64,000 nt of DNA from Amoebidium appalachense (taxonomy: Eukaryota; Ichthyosporea). The stretch covers positions 4,836,001 to 4,900,000 of the forward strand of contig CAVNZM010000012.1 in the NCBI GenBank assembly GCA_963693365.1. Direction: 5' to 3'. Each line of letters opens with the position of its first letter. Within the stretch, counting starts at the first letter, position 1. Shown here piece by piece: positions 23,152 through 48,223 of this stretch. The notes under the pieces were generated by a model that did not search any database, had not been told where the DNA came from, and saw only the letters and a program-made list of their open reading frames with translations. The translations under genes and the position numbers were made by a program.

Positions 23152-23496
23152 TGAAAAGAAAAATAGCTGTAAGGCTGTAGGTGCTAAACACAGAAGATGT
23201 GTTTGTAGCTTGCTGATCTGCTAAAAACTGTCGTGCTTATATACCTAAGCCTACCGATCTGAGCCAATCAAAATCGATCTAGTGATATGTGAAATCTGAT
23301 CCGAGCCAATCAAACTCGGTCTAGTGATATGTGGAATCTGACGTTTTGATTGGCTAATAGGTGCCCGTGTGCGGGCAGCCAACCGCGAACTGCTAAAACA
23401 CGAAACGAAGCCTACATGGTTATGTTGATACCGAACACCCATCCTACGTGTTTACCCAGAAAGATATTTATGTCAATAAATTCCACAAATAAAACC
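23152..23496 (-). repeat. split repeat A1, copy 2 (5' end)
   Basis: 345-bp repeat upstream of gag in element sense, matching A2 at 18259-18604. Outer edge AAATAAAACC. Confidence 0.85.
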
Positions 23497-33985
<10,489 letters not shown>

Positions 33986-34316
33986 GTTGCCGCTCGAACT
34001 GCCACAAGCGTGTGTTCTAAACGATATCAGTGCTCAAAAAAAATTACGCAGCTTTCAAGCCCTTCCGTAACATTATTTTTTGTAAAGTTCCTGCTCTCAG
34101 AACCTGCGCACCTTTGAAACCTACACATGCACATGAACTCGCGCGTTTCTTTCCTAGCCAAGTCTTGTCTGAGTTGTCTCCCGTTTTGATTTTTGAAATC
34201 ATTTTTCTCGTTGTGAGCCAAAATTATAAACGAACCAATCAGCGTATGGGTGCGGACTCTAATCCAAACAAAACATTTTGGTTACGTCATCACCAACATA
34301 TGCACCCGTGTTCCAC

Positions 34317-34353
34317 TTCCGAAGCAGATTTTCCGAAGCAGCTTTCCGAAGCA
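34317..34353. promoter_or_regulatory. three direct repeats of TTCCGAAGCA
   Basis: Perfect 10-mers at 34317-34326, 34331-34340 and 34344-34353, spaced 14 and 13 bases apart, about 370 bases upstream of the OVCA2-like start codon and 330 bases upstream of the Lu7TM candidate start. Repeated spacing close to one helical turn and the position between divergent genes suggest a factor-binding cluster. This is inference only. Confidence 0.35.
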
Positions 34354-34714
34354 CCGTTTGAAGAGGAGGAAAAGTGCCATGCATACACGTGTGTGAGTTT
34401 GGTGAAAAGAAGTAATGGGTTGTTGGTTGATCTGGCTTGGAATCGGAAAAGAGATTGTTACACAACGCTGAAGACGTATGTGTAGTGTGATAATCCTTAT
34501 GGGATCTGGCGTACCTGCTTGCATCACCAAAACAGATCCAATACTTCACCCACTTTACCCATAACTTAGAGATCAGTAATCAACACTGTAGCTTCGGTTT
34601 TGTGCACGTGACCTGTCTGCCTTTGTAGTTTTGTACAAGTCATCACTAGCTGATATCTGAAGGACAACTTCTCCCCCATCCTTTCAGCAGAGTTCCGTGC
34701 GTGAAACCAGCAAG

Positions 34715-35984
34715 ATGGCACAGAAGAAACTATCCATTCTAGTTTTGCACGGGGGCTATCAGAGCAAGGACATGTTCTACAAGAAGACTGGATCACTAAG
34801 GTGTGTGGACATATACCACGGTTGGGAAGTTTATAGCCGTTTTGGGGTTGATAACGGAAGGGTCTTTTCCAGTCCCTTGCTTGCTCGTTATCCCTTCCTC
34901 GCTTGGTGATTCGCCTCTCTTGGGCCTGCGCATGACAATAATGTTCCTTTTCCTTTCTCGTAAAGCATGGTTGAGTTTTGCATTCCTGCAATTATCCTCT
35001 TAGGTGCTCCTACGCACTTGTATGCTTGCAGATCCACACGCCAAACGTTGCGCATTCATTAACCCCAGTTCATCCATGTCCAAGTAGAGATTTCGGTATA
35101 GCTTGCACACTTGGATAGGCACATGCCTTCGTACCTTTGTTGCCAGCATCGTTGGACGAAAGCTTATCATTTCGTGCTTATTATCTGCAGCTAGCTATAC
35201 ACTATTTTTTGGTGTGGGCCAGAGACCGATTCATCTAATCTAAGATAACTTATACGTACACAGAAAACTTATCAAGAACTATGCAGATCTTTCTTATGTG
35301 TGCGCAACCCATGTTGCGACAGAGGAGGAGATGGCAAAGAGGGGCATAACCATTGCTCCAGAGGACCTGCCGGTGTATAGGTGGTGGTCCGTGTCAGAGT
35401 ATGCCCCTCCCCCCTCCCCCCCCCCCCTTCCCCCCCCCCCCCCCCTCCCCCCCCCCCCCCCCCCCCCCAACCACCACCACCACCACCACCACCACCACCA
35501 CCACCACCACCACACATAGGCAGACATACACGAGCACCTACACAATTGCACAAACGTGTGAGCATTTGCACGGCTATTTTTTCACTGTCTTCATTTTTTT
35601 GTGCTTTGCACACAGACTGTGCATGTTTGTGCATTACAACGTACATACACACCCACATGCCCATACAGCCACACACGCGGACTAATCAAATCTTGCGCAC
35701 ATGTGGTTGTTGGGCGAGGAATTTTACCTTGCAGGAGACAAGAACATGCCCTTTGGCACAATATCAACAACACTTATCTTTCCATTTGCCCACTGTTGAA
35801 GGTAGTCACGGCGTTTGCGATGGAGGTCTTTTTTGTGGAAGGAAGGGGGAATGGTGTGTGCTGTGGGTGAAGGGGGGGGGGGGGGGAGGGGGGTGGAGGG
35901 AGGGGAGAGGAGGGGGGGGGGGGGGGGGGGGTTGGGAGGAGAGGAAAAGTGGGAGGGGATGGGGTGGGTGTGGAGGGAGGGGAA

Positions 35985-36017
<33 letters not shown>

Positions 36018-36618
36018 GTGGGTGTGATGGAGTTCTGATGTTTGTTTTTTTTCTGCAGTGGGCAGTGGCGGGACTCGAAGACGTATTTGGGGATGGATGA
36101 GACGATGGACGTGATCAAGAGGGCATTCAGAGAGCAGGTGGGTGGGGGGGTTGGTTGGGTGAACACCTCCAGATATCCACTGTGTGAGAAGGGTTAAAGG
36201 GGGTTTCTTTTGCGGATACGGGTCGAGTCAGATCCGAAAGTGACTGACTGGCAAATTGTGCACAAAACAGCATGACGGCCTCATTCGAAAGGGCCTATAA
36301 ATTGGCCTAAGAGAAGCCTTAACCCCCCTTTAATGATATGGGCACGGGTTTATTGTTTTTGGCAGATCCTTGTGTGTGTGCACGTAGACTGCGCGGGATT
36401 ATGTAAAGACAGCTTTAACTCGTGTGCAATGGATGGGTGGGTGGGTGTATGTGGTAGGTGTGTGTGTGTGTGTAGGTGTGTGTGTGTAGGTGTGTGTGCG
36501 TTTAAGATGGATGGATGGGTGGGGGTGGGTGGGTATGTGAAGGGAGGTGGGGTAGCGGGCAGTGTGTGTGTGTGTGTATGCATCTGTGTATGTGTGTGTG
36601 GGTTTGAGGGGGTCAAAA

Positions 36619-36656
<38 letters not shown>

Positions 36657-37761
36657 GACGCTTGCGTGGCGGGAAAAAGATGCTGCAGTGTGGTGTGTTT
36701 GTAGGTGTGTTGATCTCTGCATGTTTTGTGTGTGTATGTGTGTAGGTGTGTAGGTGTGTGGGAAGGGGGGGGGGGGGGGGGGGGGGGAAGGAGAGGTGGG
36801 TGGGTGAGGGGGGGGGGGGGGGGGGGGGGGGAGACTGTCAGCTGATCCTTTGGGGTGGCTTGCAGGGTCCGTTCGATGGTGTTCTTGGCTTCTCGCGTAA
36901 GTTTCCCCAAGGAGCTCGGTTTTTTCGTTTTATTGACTTTTAATTTCTGTATTTTTTCTTTGCTTGTTCTTCTTTTCGGTCTGGTTTTTTGAATTGATGC
37001 CCGGATCTGTTTCTACATTTGTGGGACGTTCACGGGCAGAACGTGGGAAATAGAACTTGTTAATGGGCGGGTTTGACATTATCCTTTTCTTCCCTTTCCC
37101 CTCTTTTTCTTGAGAGTCAGGCAAAGTTATGACAGGTTCTATTGCGCCAATACGCTGTGGCTCACGGTAATAGTATCAAGTCATTTTGCATCGCTGGTGG
37201 TCAGTTGTCTTTGGTTTCTTCTAGTTGCTTCCATCTACTCCTAGCCGCTTTGATTTACTTCTATTTAATTTTGGTCGCTTCTAGTTCCTTCTATTCACTT
37301 CTTTTAGTTGCTTCTATTTGCCTCCATTTGCTTCTAGTTTCTTCGACTCAATCCTAACCCATCCCATCCATTCATTCCACAGAGGGAGGAGTGCTAGCCG
37401 CCATGCTGTGTGGGCTCAACGCCCCCATCCCCACACCTGACAATCCCATCTCCTTCCGCTTTGCAATCATCGCAGCGGCATTCCCACCCACGGGTGAACC
37501 TTACCGTCAACTATTGGAAGAGAAGGTGATGATAATTCGTCTTTTTTTACCATCCCCCCTCCCCCCCTCCCCCCCCTCCCCCCCCCCCCCCCCCCCCCCA
37601 ACACACACACACACACACCCAGTATCCCCACCACGGCCACCACCACAACGATAATCACTATTGTGTCCGACACTCCACTCTGCCCGTTCTTTTCCCTGTC
37701 TTTTCCTCATGAAGTTCTTTGGTTTTCGTTTTTTTTTCTGTCCCGGAGGAAGGGATGGGAC

Positions 37762-37806
<45 letters not shown>

Positions 37807-38645
37807 GGGCAGTGATTTTAGAGTTCGTGTAACTGTTTAATTAAATTTTGGTGGTGGGGAAAGGAAGGGGGGGGGGGGGGGGGGGGGGGGGGGGGAGGAC
37901 AGTGTTTTGTTTTGGGGGGCTTGGTTTAAATCATTTCTTTTCTCTTTTCGGGGGTGGAGGGGGGGGGGGGGGGGGGGGGGGGGGAGACAGAGTTTGCTTG
38001 GAGTTGGTGTAGACGTTTCCATTTTTCCGGTAGGGGGGGATGGGGGGAGAGGAGGGAGGGGGGGGGGGGGGAGGGGGGGGGTTGGTGAGGAAGGGGGGGG
38101 GGGGGGGGAGGGGGTCGTCCTAGGCACATGACGTCCTTTCTGTATGTATGTGCTGGCGCTTGCTCACACCTGTGGCACACACAACTGCCTGCTTAAACAC
38201 CCCCCCCCCCCCCTACCCTTTCCCCCGCACCCCCCTTCCCCCCCTTACAACAAAAAACCTTTCTTCCCCTATTGCGCCACAATGCCCTATGCTATGCATA
38301 TGTGCCGTTGCACCCTTTATTTCGGTTAAATTTTGGTGCCGTTGTTTCTGCCATTAGTTTTAGGTGCAAGTGTACCTGCCAAGTCTGATGTTGGGTCACA
38401 GGTCAATGAGTTGGTCCCTACGCTTCACGTCTTTGGTGAAAATGATGTGGTGGTAAGTGCTTTCCCCCCTTTCCTCCTCTCCCCACCCCCCCCCCCCTTC
38501 CCCCCCACCTCTGTAACTCATTCCCCGCCCTCCCTCTTCTTTGCTATCTCCTCTCCCCCCCCCCCCTCCCCCCCCCCCCTTCCCCTCCCCTCCTCCCTTG
38601 TTCTCATTATCATGCTACAGATTTCAGGTGATGGGGAGCTCCGGA

Positions 38646-38691
<46 letters not shown>

Positions 38692-38698
38692 TTCGCTC

Positions 38699-38734
<36 letters not shown>

Positions 38735-39019
38735 AGGTGCACATGCAAACGCAAACGTTGTGCACACGTCCACCAACGAATCATATCATCCCTTAAGTCT
38801 TTCCTATTTTTCTGTCTTTTTATGGGGGCTAGGCCACCAATATCATCACGCCTTTAATCACCCTATTTTTTAATGCAGGTCAACTGTGAGGCCAGTGAGA
38901 CACTAGCCAGTCTCTTCCCCACGGCCACCGTGTGGAAGCACCCAGGGGGCCACACAGTGCCGGCAAATGCAGAGGCAAAGGCCGTTTACGCAAAATTTCT
39001 GGCCCAGTTCCAAAAATAG
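34715..39019 (+). CDS. OVCA2: OVCA2/FSH1-family serine hydrolase
   Basis: An alpha/beta-hydrolase of the FSH family, esterase-like, probably cytosolic as no signal peptide is seen. Seven exons with consistent phase give 223 residues, the normal family length: 34715-34800, 35264-35398, 36059-36137, 36866-36896, 37383-37493, 38364-38452, 38879-39019. N-terminal strand LSILVLHGGYQSKDMF carries the LHGG oxyanion region. Nucleophile Ser110 sits in GFSQG, a motif completed across the exon 4/5 splice (C|AG). Asp175 in HVFGENDVV and His202 in HPGGH complete the triad. The substrate is unknown. Start chosen at the ATG 34715, just before the first beta strand. Introns hold poly-C near their 5' ends and poly-G later. 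The gene faces away from the Lu7TM gene and converges with the nucleoredoxin gene. Confidence 0.9.
35403..36016. repeat. poly-C, (ACC)n and poly-G tracts, OVCA2 intron 2
   Basis: The donor at 35399 is followed within four bases by C-rich sequence to 35468 and (ACC)n to 35512. Poly-G tracts occupy 35871-35930 and 35988-36016, shortly before the acceptor at 36058. Confidence 0.85.
36194..36333. mobile_element. MITE-like element, copy 1
   Basis: 140-bp unit starting TTAAAGGGGGTTTC and ending AACCCCCCTTTAA, so the ends are inverted repeats and each carries TTAA. Inside is GTCAGATCCGAAAG, which recurs inverted in the unit at 55437-55578. It has no coding capacity and lies in intron 3 of the OVCA2-like gene. 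TTAA ends suggest a piggyBac-type non-autonomous element, but that is inference. Confidence 0.6.
36624..36831. repeat. three poly-G tracts in OVCA2 intron 3
   Basis: Poly-G at 36622-36655, 36765-36787 and 36809-36831, separated by TG-rich sequence with GTAGGTGTGT-type units. Confidence 0.85.
37553..38690. repeat. poly-C / poly-G tracts, OVCA2 introns 5 and 6
   Basis: Intron 5: C-rich 37556-37599, poly-G 37763-37806, 37868-37895, 37961-37984, G-rich to 38110, poly-C 38200-38212. Intron 6: C-rich 38464-38585, then 43 G at 38647-38690 and (CA)n 38700-38730. Confidence 0.85.
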
Positions 39020-41184
<2,165 letters not shown>

Positions 41185-41908
41185 TCATGAAATCGACGTC
41201 GCCTGCGGCCACGGGGCGGCTGCCGCAGCCGGGTTATCCAACCTTCCGGCCTTGAAATCATCCACAAACTGACGCAAACCCTCCACATCCAACCTCTCCC
41301 ACGGATACAGATGCGAAATCATCTCCCGATCCACCTTTTGCGCAATCACGATTGCCGACGGCATTTTAAGGCCGTAAGGTTCGCGTTCCGCCACGTCATA
41401 ACAGATCTCGCAGTAATCTAGGTGGCAAATCTTGCAAGAAAACCTCCCCTGGCACCGATTCCCCAACATATTGCACCCGTCGCACGCCCACCCAGCCCTC
41501 TCTCCGCCTGGGGAATGCAATAAGTCCTCGGTCATCGGGTGGACGTGTCGGCGACGGAAGGGGAGCCCCGTCCCCTTGCGGAAGTACGTGGGAAAGAAGT
41601 TTTCTTCCGCCGCGTACCGCACGACCATTGGTAGAAGGTCACCCTCTGCTCTTGCCCGGGCCTGGATCTCCTCCCCTACATTGTGGAGCAGATCTATCAT
41701 GTGTGCCTGCATGGGGGATGGGGGGGGGGGGGGGAGGGGGAGAAGGGAGGAAGGGGGTGGGGGGGGGGGGGGGGGGGGGTGGTTAGAAGGTGTTAAGGAT
41801 ACGGAGTACACATCATGGCCGGGACAACACCATGCAGATTCTTCAAGAAAGAGTAAACAAAGAGTCTATGCATCATAAGTGGGTATGGGTTTGGGTGTCT
41901 GTGGTAAG

Positions 41909-41959
<51 letters not shown>

Positions 41960-42959
41960 GTAGAATGTAGTGCACCAGTTACTGTATGCCACTGGACTCG
42001 GAGGCAACACAGGCAATTGCGCAGGGACACACGAAGCACGGGACTCTTTAGATCACTGTGGACAATTGAACAAACATACTTGAGAACGACGGGGGGGGGG
42101 GGGGGGGGGGCTAATATGTTATCTATATATAATAGTATATATATATCATGATATATATATATATATATAGGGGGGGGGGGGGGGGGGGGGGAGGCTTGCA
42201 CACCTTTGTTTCCTCAGTCTCGTCCTCAATCAACGCTACCAATACTGGCTCCAAGGGAGAGAAATTTCCATCTTGGAGCGGCTCTACGGGCTGAGAATAG
42301 AACGGATAGTTGGAAAGGTTGGAGAATATTGCATGGTTGGCATAGCGGGATATGAGCCCCCCGTCAGGCCCGATGATGATTATCATGGGAACAACTGCGT
42401 GGATATGATTTTTTAATTTTTATTTTATCATTTAAAAAAATGATAGTTGGGTAATGGCATAAACCTATAAGGAAGGCCGGGTATTGTAAGGCATAGACCT
42501 CGGACGCAGTTGTGTGGGTTGTGTATGCATACTCGTTTGTGGGTGTTTTGTTTTGGGTGCTTGTACCTGCAGGTGTGTGTGCACGCGTATGTGTATCTGT
42601 TTGTGTGTGTGCGCCTCCGTCTGCATGCGCACTTGTACAGGTGTGTGCATTTGTGCCTTCCCTTGTGCATGTGTGAATGTGTGCACCCAACTTGTTTTTA
42701 CTGAGTTATGTGTGTGTGTGCCACCGGGTCCTGTCGTGATAAACTTCCGAAATAGGATTAAAAAAAAAAGGCACTTTATGTTGGTGTATGCGGAAAGGGG
42801 GGTGGAAAATGGAGACGGGAATGAGGGGGTTTGAGGCTGTTACAAGTGCTTCTCTACACTTGTTGAACTGTGGGAGGTGGGTGCACGTGGGGGATTTTCT
42901 TTTGCTTTCTTTTCTATCCTTTCTTTTTCTTCTTTTTTCTTTTTTCTTTTTTTTTTTTT

Positions 42960-42990
<31 letters not shown>

Positions 42991-43442
42991 GGGGAAGGGG
43001 GAGGGAGGGGATATGGAACAGCAAGAGGGAAAAAGAAGCGGCAGGGAGGGCCGGTGTGACACGGTGGTTGGAGGTTATTTCACGGTTTTTTTTAACTCTC
43101 TTTAGCTTAATCTTTTGGTGGAGGAAGGGATGGGGAGGGGCAACGGACTGGGGTTTTTTTTTTTTGGGGGGGGGGGGGAGGGGGGGAGGGGGAGGGGGGG
43201 GCGGTTGAGGGGGTGGGGGAGGGGGGGGGGGAGGGGGGGGGGGGGGGAGCAAGGGAGCATATGGTCTATGTGTATGTTTGTGTGTGGGAGCATATGGTCT
43301 ATGTGTATGTTTGTGTGTGTGTGCCATTACGCAAGGGTGCTCGCGCATGTATGTGTGCCTGTGTGTGTGCGCGCCTGTGTATGTATGTTTGTGCGTGTGC
43401 GTGTGTGTGTGTGTGTGTATTAAGAGTGAAAATCTGTGTGTG

Positions 43443-43524
<82 letters not shown>

Positions 43525-44833
43525 GTGCGTGTGTGCACGAGCACTCGTGCGCGTGCATACGTGTTTGTGTGTGCGAGGGCGCGCTCGCGTTTGTGCCTGC
43601 GCGCACACGCATGTGCATGTGTGTATGTGCGTTGGGAGGGGTGGTGGTGGGGGGGGGGGGAGCCTCAGGGGGTCATACAGTAAATACTCAATAGCAATTT
43701 TAGCTTGTTTCCATTCTCTCTGGCCTCATACGGCAGGGACAACCACAGCATATGCTTCCTGTGGTGGTGGTAGTCTTCCTCCCTCTTGTCCCTCGACACC
43801 CAAATGAGCTCAAAGTCCTTGGTGAGTTCGCGGATCTCGGCGTAGCGAGTAACTAGACGTGGTGTTAGGTCGCGGCATGGTGGGCTGTTGCCGTTGGCGT
43901 GGTTAAATTCGATTTGAACCTGTTGTTACACCATCCAACTGCTCTTTTTCCCCTTTATCCCCCCCCCCCCCCCCCCCCCCCCCCCTTTTTTTTTTTTTTT
44001 TTTTTTCCTGCTAATGCGATAATTATTGCTGGAAGGAAAGGGGAGGGAGGGTGAGAAGATGTCCTTCGAGTCGACCAAGGGTATTTCAGCATTTCTACCA
44101 TTCAAATGCGAGCATTTCCGTGAAGGGTTGTTGTAGGGATATCATGGTTTTACTTTTCTAACACCCCCCCCCCCCCCCCCCCCTCACCCCCTCCCCCCTC
44201 TCCCCCCCCCCCCACACACACACACAAAGGAAACGAAAAAAGAAAAGGAAAAAAAAGAAAAAAAAAGAAAAGGTGTATGAAGATCACACAATGTGAACGC
44301 AACGATGCAAGGGGTGTGAATCCCCCCCCCCCCCCCCCCCCCCCACCACCACCACCACCACCACCACCACCATCAACACACACACACACACCCACTCACC
44401 CACCCAACCACCCACCCACCCACCCACCCCTCAAAAAATTTCTGCACAAAGTTTACACAGGCATATGCATGCAAACACCTGCGCACTTACGGTCGATATC
44501 TTTCTGATATGCATCTGAATTTTTTCCCGACATGGCGCACATGGACTCAGTAGATATACCGTAATGATAGTGACGCAAGAAAAGCGTGCATGCACACAGG
44601 TAGACCAACAGTACATCATAATATAAGATGATATCAATCGGCATCCACGCCATAAACAAACAAGCAGAGTTTGAAGGTGATACGTACCACCAGGAAGCAC
44701 CAAAGTACACAGCCACCGTTTTCCCACCAAGGGCTGTGTGTGCATCCACTTCTCTGCCGTCGGCTGTAAGAAATTTGTTTCCAAGCACAGAGAGCAGGTT
44801 ACATGTTGCCATGCTGCTCGTTACTTGCGCCAA
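41185..44833 (-). CDS. NXN: nucleoredoxin with ZZ-like zinc domain
   Basis: A thioredoxin-fold oxidoreductase. Four exons join in phase to 354 residues: 44688-44833, 43679-43884, 42204-42394, 41185-41706. The active site WCPPC (Cys49, Cys52) is completed across the first splice, W from exon 1 and CPPCRDLTPRL from exon 2. Exon 2 then has FELIWVSRDK and MLWLSLPYEA, the nucleoredoxin/tryparedoxin signature. Exon 3 supplies VPMIIIIGPDGG, with the cis-Pro region of the fold. Exon 4 has a linker and then CDGCNML..CQGRFSCKICHLDYCEIC (Cys256 to Cys283), which fits a ZZ or DC1-like zinc finger. Plant nucleoredoxins carry an analogous C-terminal zinc domain. The start ATG 44833 gives the shortest plausible N terminus. 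A second Met lies seven codons on. Confidence 0.9.
41720..42190. repeat. poly-G tracts and (AT)n in nucleoredoxin intron 3
   Basis: In gene sense: donor, then poly-C (42171-42191 on +), (AT)n with a palindromic centre (42123-42170), poly-C at 42090-42110 and 41911-41956. A CTAACCACC branch-like site is at 41781-41784, and about 60 bases of C-rich tract lead to the acceptor at 41707. Confidence 0.85.
42951..43520. repeat. T/G compound runs, 33-bp duplication and (GT)n
   Basis: T19 followed by G23 at 42951-42994, and T then G at 43155-43178. The block GGGAGCATATGGTCTATG is duplicated at an offset of 34 bases (43253 and 43287), with (GT)n at 43436-43519. All lie in nucleoredoxin intron 2 (42395-43678). 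Confidence 0.8.
43958..44395. repeat. poly-C/poly-T, poly-C and (CCA)n, nucleoredoxin intron 1
   Basis: C25 then T22 at 43960-44006, C-rich 44163-44213, and poly-C 44323-44344 followed by (ACC)n and (CA)n. The orientation is mixed compared with the other introns of this gene. Confidence 0.8.
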
Positions 44834-44862
44834 AAGCGGCGGGGTAGAGCTCGAATTTTTAC

Positions 44863-44895
<33 letters not shown>

Positions 44896-46994
44896 AACTA
44901 AAATTAAAACAACAAGTACAAATACAACAAAAACTTGAAACTGGGTGGTATACGTAAGTTAATATTAATGAGTTGCTGTTAGACCATTTTTACCTGCTTT
45001 TCGCTTTAGACGTTGGCTAATGTTTGATTCATCCCAAACCCTTCGTTGAAACACACTCAAACTTCGCCTGCACAATCATTAAAAGAGGGGCAAGTGATGA
45101 CGTGTGGGTGGTCAGTTATATACTAGTAGCCGTGATTTTTCCCTGCATGAATGAACTTGGTTATGTGTGCAAGGTTGTAGCGTAAGTGGTCCTGCTATGG
45201 GTTGCGCAAAAGGAAGCAAGCAACGCGAGACTATGGTATGTACTATAAGCATGAGGGAGCATGCGGCCTACTTTGGAAACACTGCGAACTTTCCAAAGAA
45301 GGTGCCCTATGTACATAGGGGCAGTGGTGGCAGCTAGGAGGCACAGTAAGGAAAGGTGGCATTAGTTAAGGAACCTACACAAAATTTGATTGGTTAAGTT
45401 ATGAGTACCCGATTCCCAAGAAAACGTGCGCAATGGAATCCATTTTGGAATCATCAATTCATATATCAGATAGTGTTTAGAAATGTTGTAGCGTTGTAAA
45501 ATTATATATATTTTTGGCATTTGTTTTGTTTCTTACTTGCTCTCTTTGTTTGGCGTCCAGCCTCAGGGTGTCTGAATACATATTGTGGTATATTGTTTGA
45601 ATACATATTGCAATGGAAAATTATCGTTTGCTCTCAGCCAGACATGTACAGCTATAGATGATCCTATAGTTTACCTATAGTCTTGTGCTGATAAGTTCTG
45701 GCTATCTATTGGTGTTTGGTCATGCAGGCATGCTATCAATAGATCTAGCTTAGATCTGGTGCAAGCTAAACCAATCAACATCAGGTTTTGGAAGGGGTTT
45801 AGATTGAAGTTATCCAATCAGCTCTCGAAGCATCTCGTGACGTCACTGGCACAGGGTGACAAACGTGAGGGCCGCACGGAGCCCACACCATTTGAGGACT
45901 GTTCCTAATATAGAGGGAGATTTTGAGCGATGATATAGGGCATGCATTTAGAATGTTCCGAATAGGCATGTGCACTGAACGATTCAGTCATATTAAAATT
46001 AATCTGCATATTGCAATTGGTAAGTTGTTTGGCCTTTTGTGGCTCTCATCGGAATTCTGCGCTGCGACTTGAGCCTTGAGTGGCATGGGTATGCTATGTA
46101 ATGCTATGTACACATTTTTAGCATGCTAACAAGTTGCAACAGCGTTGCTGTCGCCGAGTCCTAGCGGTGGCATGTACGGTAAGTGCGCAGGAGATCTACT
46201 CTGGTTCGTGTAAGTAAACACAGTACTTGCATGGGGGGATCGTGGGGGGGGCAACTCCACCCCCCAAATCTGTTCAAAATCTGTATCACAGTATAAGTTT
46301 CTTTCTGCCATTTATTACAGTATCGGGCTTTCTTGTTTGGTTCGTGCATTTTTGTTTAGCAACACTGGCACTGATATCATAGTATCGATATCTATAGACC
46401 ACTGCTGTGTTATCTATCTATCGTTATTCTTCTCAGGCTCAATCCGATAGTGCGCCTGGTGACGCATGAATGCGGGCCCCATGCTCACTCGAGCTCGTGA
46501 TCATCATGTTGTTCGAAATACGTTTTCCACGGAACAAATATCCAACCAGAGAGCGAGAGGATTTACTACGGGACAAAATGCTCTTCATGTGTAGGCACCT
46601 TTGAGCAAAAACACAAGCTGGGCTAAGGATGGGGGGGGGGGGGGGGGGGGGGGAGGGGGGGGGGGGGGGGGGAGGGGGGGATGTGGGGGGAGACCGGCAA
46701 GGGAGGGAGGGAGTGAGAGAGGGACTCCGAGGGAGGGAGGGAGGGAGAAAAGGGGGAGGGAGGGAGGGATGGAGAGAGGGAGGGAGGGAGGGAGGGAGGG
46801 AGGGAGGGAGGGAGGGAGGAAGGGAGGGAGGAAGGGAGGGAGGGAGGGAGGGAGGGAGGGGAGGGGGGACGGGCCGGGGTGCAGATGTGTTACAGTTACT
46901 GGGTACCAACGGTGTGTGTGCACATGTACACGTGGTGGATATTTAGAGGGTGGTATGTATTGGAGAAGTAGAAGAACACCTACGAAAGTTTTTT

Positions 46995-47039
<45 letters not shown>

Positions 47040-47804
47040 GGGGGGGGCTCGACCATGAGCTTCTTAATCTGACTGTATGCGGGAAGAAGACGCAGGACCC
47101 TTTACTAGTATGAGGGGGTGTCACTTTGTCGTTCTTCTTGGGAGTATCCCTATATGCCATGTGTAACACGTGTCATTGATTGTACAGTACATATACAATC
47201 TGGACATATAGTCAGTACCACACCCGTCACCGTCTGTGCATGTCACGTGATTCACACGAATATGATAATTTGTTTATAGTACCTGTAGATAACCTCTGCC
47301 CTCATATCACACGGCCATCAACGGGCAGAGCAGTCATTTGATTAGTTGTACTAGGATCACACATTTCAATGTACATCAACACGAACACGAATGAAATTCC
47401 GTGCACATTCCCTGCGTGCCGGGTTCAGAGCATCAAGGTTATAGGGCCCGGCACGAACACGAACTCACGTTTACATACATGTTATAAATTCGACGCAATC
47501 TTCCAACTGTTACATCAGGAAAAAAAGCTGCTTTGATATATTTCCACCCTTTCACACATCATCAGTGCTTCTATCTTCAATGTCCAGCGCACTGTCTATG
47601 TGGAGTTTAAAAAGTTAAAATTAAGCAGTAAAAACGAGAAAAAAAACATTATCTTCGAATAACCGTTGGATTCTGACCGCCTTCGAGAAATGTGGTCGAC
47701 GGGTGGACGTGGGTCATGGCAGGGGCAGAGAGGCAGGAGCTCTTCCGGAAGGGACCAGTACAGGGAAGGCGGACAAAGGTGTGTGTGTGTCTGTGTGTGT
47801 GTGT

Positions 47805-47882
<78 letters not shown>

Positions 47883-47973
47883 GTGTGCGTGTGTGTGTGT
47901 GTGTACATGTGTGTGCAGTGGGGACATGCCTGCCTGCCTGCCTGCCTGGTTGCGCTTGTGTGTGTTGCCGTGT

Positions 47974-48010
<37 letters not shown>

Positions 48011-48223
48011 TGCGTTTACTTATGGGTCTCAATATGTGGGTGTGGAATCGTTTAAAAGGCCTGCAGGTCCTGCAGTTCGCGCCCTATGTACCTGTACGAT
48101 AACGGATCTGTGTTGCGTGGGTACTGGTGCAGTGGTGAATGTTCGGGATTATAACTGCCCCTCTTTGTTTCCACACATGCACGTGTTTCTGATTGGTTGA
48201 TGCCCATTTCTGATTGGTTGCAG
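44834..48223. other. head-to-head spacer, nucleoredoxin and RNA triphosphatase
   Basis: An A run (44862-44893) is followed by about 1.5 kb of AT-rich, nearly repeat-free sequence (44940-46440), with a palindromic TGACGTCA at 45838-45845. Then come poly-G 46630-46672, (GGGA)n 46705-46863, poly-G 47006-47040, and (GT)n 47780-47900. An RG-rich possible 5' exon of the capping gene is at 47690-47778 (MWSTGGRGSWQGQRGR). It ends at a GT donor, but its phase does not fit the next exon as I read it. Confidence 0.55.
46705..46863. repeat. (GGGA)n tetranucleotide array
   Basis: About 160 bases of GGGA/GGAG repeats with few interruptions, flanked by poly-G. Strongly G-strand biased. Confidence 0.9.

Larger units (their letters stand above)
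18041..23496 (-). mobile_element. tyrosine-recombinase retrotransposon, copy 2
   Basis: Second copy of the element at 7532-13952, same orientation, 5456 bp and without the tandem duplication. Split repeats: A1 23152-23496, B1 18607-18694, A2 18259-18604, B2 18041-18128. The gag frame is open; RT/RNase H and YR are mostly open but not joined. The flanks (AATGGTTGTT on the left, TTTCCAGGGTG on the right) are unrelated to those of copy 1, which confirms the element ends and an independent insertion. Confidence 0.85.

Noticed and set aside
46439-46580. Minus-strand frame ending HASPGALSD as a possible terminal exon
   Set aside because: No recognisable domain, no convincing partner exon, and upstream sequence is GGGA repeat.
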